A program made the translations under genes and the position numbers. From positions 23,513,514-23,577,513 of the forward strand of contig CM055911.1 of the NCBI GenBank assembly GCA_029582155.1: 64,000 nucleotides of DNA, written 5' to 3'. This DNA is from Panopea generosa. Taxonomy: Eukaryota > Mollusca > Bivalvia > Adapedonta > Hiatellidae. The notes beneath the pieces were generated by a model. It saw only the letters and a list, made by a program, of their open reading frames with translations. It had not been told where the DNA came from and did not search any database. Of the stretch, positions 56,801 through 62,800 are shown piece after piece (position 1 is the first letter of the stretch; each line of letters opens with the position of its first letter).

Positions 56801-59800
56801 CTCCATAGTCCCGCACCAATCACAGAAGGCCTTTGAAAACAGTGCAGGAAGAGTTCAGATTGCTCGTAATGAGCAATCTGAACACTTCCTCAACTGTTTT
56901 CCACACTGTCAGTTAATATAAACATAATTCACCCATTGCTGATACATGGTGAATTAATGTTTTCAATTTGGAAGAGTCCAAGAAAATGCTTACGGAGCAA
57001 AGGATTAAACATCTTAAAAACCTGTTTTTGTTATGTGACAACAGTCATATCCTGATGGAGTCTTCTCAATATGGTATTAAACACTGGTCGTCTATTAGGA
57101 CATAGGAACATCTTTTGTCTAAATTTCCGAAAAGATGGATTTTAAATTGGTTTTTGTGGTGAGCCATTTAATTTATACCATTTTATTAGTCTGATTGTGA
57201 AGTAAGCTCACAGCTGATATAAACCGCTCTCAAGTTTGTTTCCTGGGTAGAACCAGTACTGAGTATTGTTTTGGAGAGGCAAATGGGACGAGCTGGGGAT
57301 CAAACCTACAACCTTTAGCATGAGCCGGCAACATTCTACACACTGCACAACTAGCCGGCTCCATGACCCATTTAAATTCACTCTTTTGGAAGTTAGTTAC
57401 CTATATTCTTTATGGCCTTCTTTAGATTTATATACTAATGCTCTCTCTTGAACACAGAACAATACAGAGAATGTCTGTGTAATATCACAAGCTCTGTACA
57501 ATATGAGAATATCATTACAATATGAGAACAACACTGTTATATCAATACAATATGAGAATATCATTACAATATGAGAATATCATTACAATATAAGAACAGT
57601 ATGATATCATTACACTATAGAAAATCAGTACAATATAAGAAAACATTAAAGAATATCAGTAAAGTATCAGTTCAATATAAGAACATCAAGATAACGGTAG
57701 AATTTAGTGTAATATCATCACAATATGAAACAACATTGTGATATCAGTACAATATGAGAAAATCATCACAATATGAGAATACCAGTGTAGTATCAGTGCA
57801 ATATCAGAAAAATCTATGTAATATGAGACACTATGTTTATAAAAAGATAAAAGCAGAATAATGAATATGATGTAAAACATTTCTAATTTAGCCTGCACTT
57901 ATAAAGTGTAATTATATTTACCATTTTGTGAACTGAGGACAGTGCAGTAGTTTCCTGGGCTGCATGGCTCACAGTCTGTGAGATTGGCATTACCCTGCCC
58001 TGTTGCTATGGTACCTGCAGGACACGGAGTTGGCTGATAGCTTCCTTCCGGACAGTAATTACCAATCGGACAGACAGCGTAGCTCGGGGTCGGCAACTCG
58101 GTGCTTCCGTTACAGTAGTAACTGTAAAATATACGTAAGAGATTAATTAGTGTATTTATTGCAAATATATAATCATTCTTCAATTAAAGCAACATGTTTA
58201 TTTAGAAAAAAAGTATTGGCTCAACATTTTAGAAGTAAAATTTTACCAATACTTACAACATAGGGTTGGATGATTTAAAAAAATATTTAAAATCATTTAT
58301 TTTGGCCCCGTGTGCTGAAAGGCATATAAATTTGTGTAGGTTACACAAATGAAATGTTGGCTTTTTATTTGAAACATTTACTTGTATAAACAATTGGCTC
58401 AAAGTTTAATATACTCTTTATTTTAGAAAGAAGAAAGTTTTATGTTTATATTAACTGCTCCTGAGTTTATTTTATTGCAAACAGATATCAAATATATACT
58501 CGAATGCAAAATAAAGTGTGCACATTTTATTTTTTTATTATTTTAATTCTATTGTTGTATGGTGTTTAGCATCCCTTTCAACAATTTTTCAGATATATCG
58601 CGACTGTGTCTACTTGAGACAGTATTCTGAGCGCTGTCACACTGGAGTATCATGCCGCAGACACGTGGTATGATACCCCACCCAGTCACATTATACTGAC
58701 ACCAGGCTGACCAGACCTAGAACTATCCTCTAAATGCTGAGCGCCAAGCCAGGAAGCTTCTAGTACCATTTTTAAAGTCTTTGGTATGACCCGGCCGGGG
58801 ATCGAACCCACGACCTTCCGCATGCATGCGGACGCTCTACCACTAGACCACACTGTAGTCTTATTTTATTTCTACAAAGAAGTTGTCAAATTTGAAACAT
58901 TAGTGGTCGTCACAGTTTATAGCCACAACGAAAAATTAGTCTAACTCATAATGGCTAGTTATTAAGTAATAGCCCGAATTGCGATTTTGCAGGATTTCCA
59001 CGTGGAATATATATACATAAGTAAAAGTGGCCAAACTTGTTTTCTCTACATTTTTTCACACATGTATAGTGTGAATATCACTGTAGATCATGAAAATTTA
59101 TAACAGCGAATATACTATGACTATCAGAACGTCAGCGTATTGACGCCTTAATGACGGTGGGCAGAGGTGTCATCCCTTTGGCTATTTGTGTATTTTTTAT
59201 CTTGACCCCCTAATCCACGTAGACGCGTCGTACGTTTTATACAAATTCAAAACAATAAAATAAACATACTGGTTAGAAAGGTAATTGAATGAGCTAAAAA
59301 TTTATACCACACATGATAGTATTCCATCATTGGATTTTGATGCATTGTAGTTGGTTTAAACAGTTATTTTAACTTTTTTAAACATTTAAAGTGATTATTC
59401 TTGATATATTGGCTCTAAAGTCTGTAGTTTAGGCAATTATAAAGTTATATATATATTTTTTTTTTTAAATAGTTAATTTTTATGAATATAAAAGAAGGGT
59501 CAGGCAGCATAAAAATTAGGGGACGAGCAGTGGTAATAATTCAGCACCAATCTAAACAAACATGTCAAACAATTGTATAGAAAAAGGGAGTTCTGTCTTG
59601 GCCTATGCGCCAAAATAAGATTTCCCACTTAATATTGTATGTTTTGACATATCCAGGGAGTCAGGTGATTTCATTTTAATCTATCCTATTGGTTAAATAC
59701 TACAGAATTTGTTAAATCCTAGAATTTGTCTAAAATGCTGAAATGAAGGTGGTCAAGCTGTATCGGCTTGCTGGAATAATGATTCATTTACATTTTATTC

Positions 59801-62800
59801 ATAAATGTTTAGATTGATGCTGCAATACAGGCTAAGTGAGTATAGACAGTCGTGATAATATTTGGAAAAAAAGGTTTGGAACTTGGAAAATCCGGATAAA
59901 CTTCCTTTATAGAAACATGGAAGGATTTTTGTTCAACTATCTATTGTAATTTTTATGCCAATCAAGGGCCAACAGATGGTAAGATAGCCACTCTTTCCCT
60001 GAAATTCTAGAAGGTTAACCAGTACTGAGCACACCCATTTTCTGCAAAAATAGTTTGACAACTTTCCCATTAAATGAATCAGTGGTGAGACAAATAATAA
60101 TGTTGTAAATCACCCATTCGTCATCGACACTGTGGCTGGATGAGGATTTGACCTGCAACCCCTGGATTGAAAGTTGGATGCACTACTGACTGAGCTAACC
60201 AGGATTTTGGATGGATTTAGGAGTCAAAAAAAAAAAGTAAACTAAACTACAAACCCTCCAAAACAAAGTCCTTCCGGCTCAGACAGTCCAGTGTTCTGAC
60301 AGTAGGAACCAGGTATACAAGCCTGGCAATCTGATGCAGCGGTCATCATTGTTTTATTGTTGTAGGTTGTGGCTGGACATGGGTACTCATTGGAACGGAC
60401 AACAGATCCAGGACAGTAGTGACCAGTCGGACACTCGTAGTTGCTAAGGTTACCAATTGGCCCATTGGCATTATCACAGAAATAACCTGAAATATTAAAA
60501 GGAAAATGAAAATAAATAAATCAAAGACCTAAATAACTTAAGGGAAGCTTTGCTTCTTGAACAAATTCATTAATATTATGATTTAGTCAGAGCTTGACGA
60601 CAAACCATGGTAATTAGTTAATGTCTAACCATTCACAGTTTTGGTCATCATGTCATCTTTCTTTAATTTCTTGTCATAATATAATATACTGATTTAACAA
60701 TGGGTTTATTTACTGTTGGCTTCATACTACAGTCAAACCTGTGTTAGTGGTCACCTTTATTGAGCAACCACTTGTCTTAATCAGCCACATTTTCTATTAA
60801 CCATGTTTAAGGTTTTAGTTAAAATCAACCTGTATTAAGCAGCCACCTGCCTTATGGGGTCAGATTTGATCTTTCCATTGGGTGGTTGCTTTAGACAGGT
60901 TTGGCTGTATATTTTTCCACATTGACTTCATGTTTCGAGATATTATTTTGATTATTTCGAAATAATCAATTTGTTATTCCTTGCAACACGCACTTGCGAC
61001 GCTTTTTTGGAAATAACGTCGACTGATTTACAACTTTTCACAAACTGAATGCATATGTAAAAGCTGAAAAATCAATAAACAGCCAAGCTGACTGGAGCGC
61101 TCTCTACTAAATATGGCGACCTGCAACATTTTGGTGCATTTCTCTGTCAACAATAATATTATAGAAACTGAACTTTTGGATGTTTTTGATATGGTGTTTT
61201 ACGGAATGGAATGGAAAATAAGTTTTATGTACCCCCCCCCTCCCCTCTTTTAATGTTTAGAATATGTCTTTGTTTTATACACTGTACTATATACTTTTTT
61301 TTTTGTAAAGCACTTTTGAGCATATTTTATATATGAAAATTGTGCTATATTAATATGGTATAATAATAAAAATAATAATAATAATAATATTAATAATAAT
61401 AAATAACAACAAAAATAGCCTTGAAACCAATTCTTTATGTGTCTACTGAAAACTACAGTAGACATTCGGTAGTAAAAATACATTTACAAACCCATTACTA
61501 CAGGTTATTTAAGGTCTCACTACACAGTTGAATTTTGTTCATTGTTCTATATAAAATTAGGTCTAGGATTTCCATGGTAAAAAAAGAATTCCACATAGAA
61601 TTTTTTTTTTTTAAGTTTTTTTTTTTTTATAGCAGGAATGTATACACACATAAAATGCACAATAACTGGTAGGTTGACCAGGTTGTTTATTTTAAAAAGA
61701 GGGTGCAGTGACACCCTGAGATTTTTGAAAAAAGAAGTCCTCAAATGCTTATTAATACATGCATATGTTGAAATCCTATAAAAGTCAGTTTTTTAACACC
61801 AGTGATGTCTTATTGCAGTATATGCTATGCCAACTTTTGCTCTACTCATCTGCGGCAAGAAATCACAACCACTATGAACCATTTCAAAAATATTTTAAAA
61901 CCAAATTAATAGGCCTTTTTTTAAGCGTAGGAATCATGGTTACCGTGGGGAAAAAAGAGGCATAACTGTGTAGTGAGACGTAAATCAGCAAAACTTCAGT
62001 GTTTCTCTTTGTAAACGATATAAAACTGCTTACAACTGAACTTAATTGGCAATAATATTTTCAGATACTTTTGGATAGGATCGTTAAAGCACAATGGGTG
62101 TTTACCCAGATGACATCACCATGCATAAAAGACAACGAAAAGTTTAACGCATAGTGCGGTAGTCTGCATTATGTGCATTTCATGTCATTTTTGTGGAAAT
62201 TGTATGCTTTGATTACCACACATTTGAAGTGTTTTGCTCTCTGTTTGATTAAACAAAAAATTGCAATAAAATAAAATCCTCTACTATGGCAATTGCATTT
62301 TGAAACTTTTGGAACTATTTTATTTGTCTGAGGAAATGAAATTGCGGTCAACAGTATAACAAAAATTACAGAACAGAATTGTACTCCAAATGACAGCTAT
62401 AGAAAACTCACAACACGCGCCTTCCAAAAATCAGATATTATAAAACTGTTTACCGGTACACAAAATGACCATTATAGAAAATTATAAGACTGATGTACCC
62501 CGATTTCCTCTCCCTTGAAAAATAAATAACATTTTTATATTTACTGTACCTGACTCCAAACGCAGAAATGACATGTCAATCCATACACCAGGTTGAGGTT
62601 TATTAATGCCATTCAAGTGGGTACTAATGGGAGGTAATAAAATGTTTTATTGTTACTACAAAGTACCGTAAAACAGGTCTTAAACAGCCACTCAAGGGAA
62701 ATACCAAATATTACTCCTTGAGACAGGTGGCTGCCTAATACAGGTTGATCCGAACTAAAATGATAAAAATTGTAAATAAAATGTGGTTGTCTAACACAAG

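Noticed and set aside
7718-60215. tRNA genes at several places (A- and B-box-like sequences)
   Set aside because: Each is the head of a SINE with a shared body and tail. None folds into an intact tRNA by eye.
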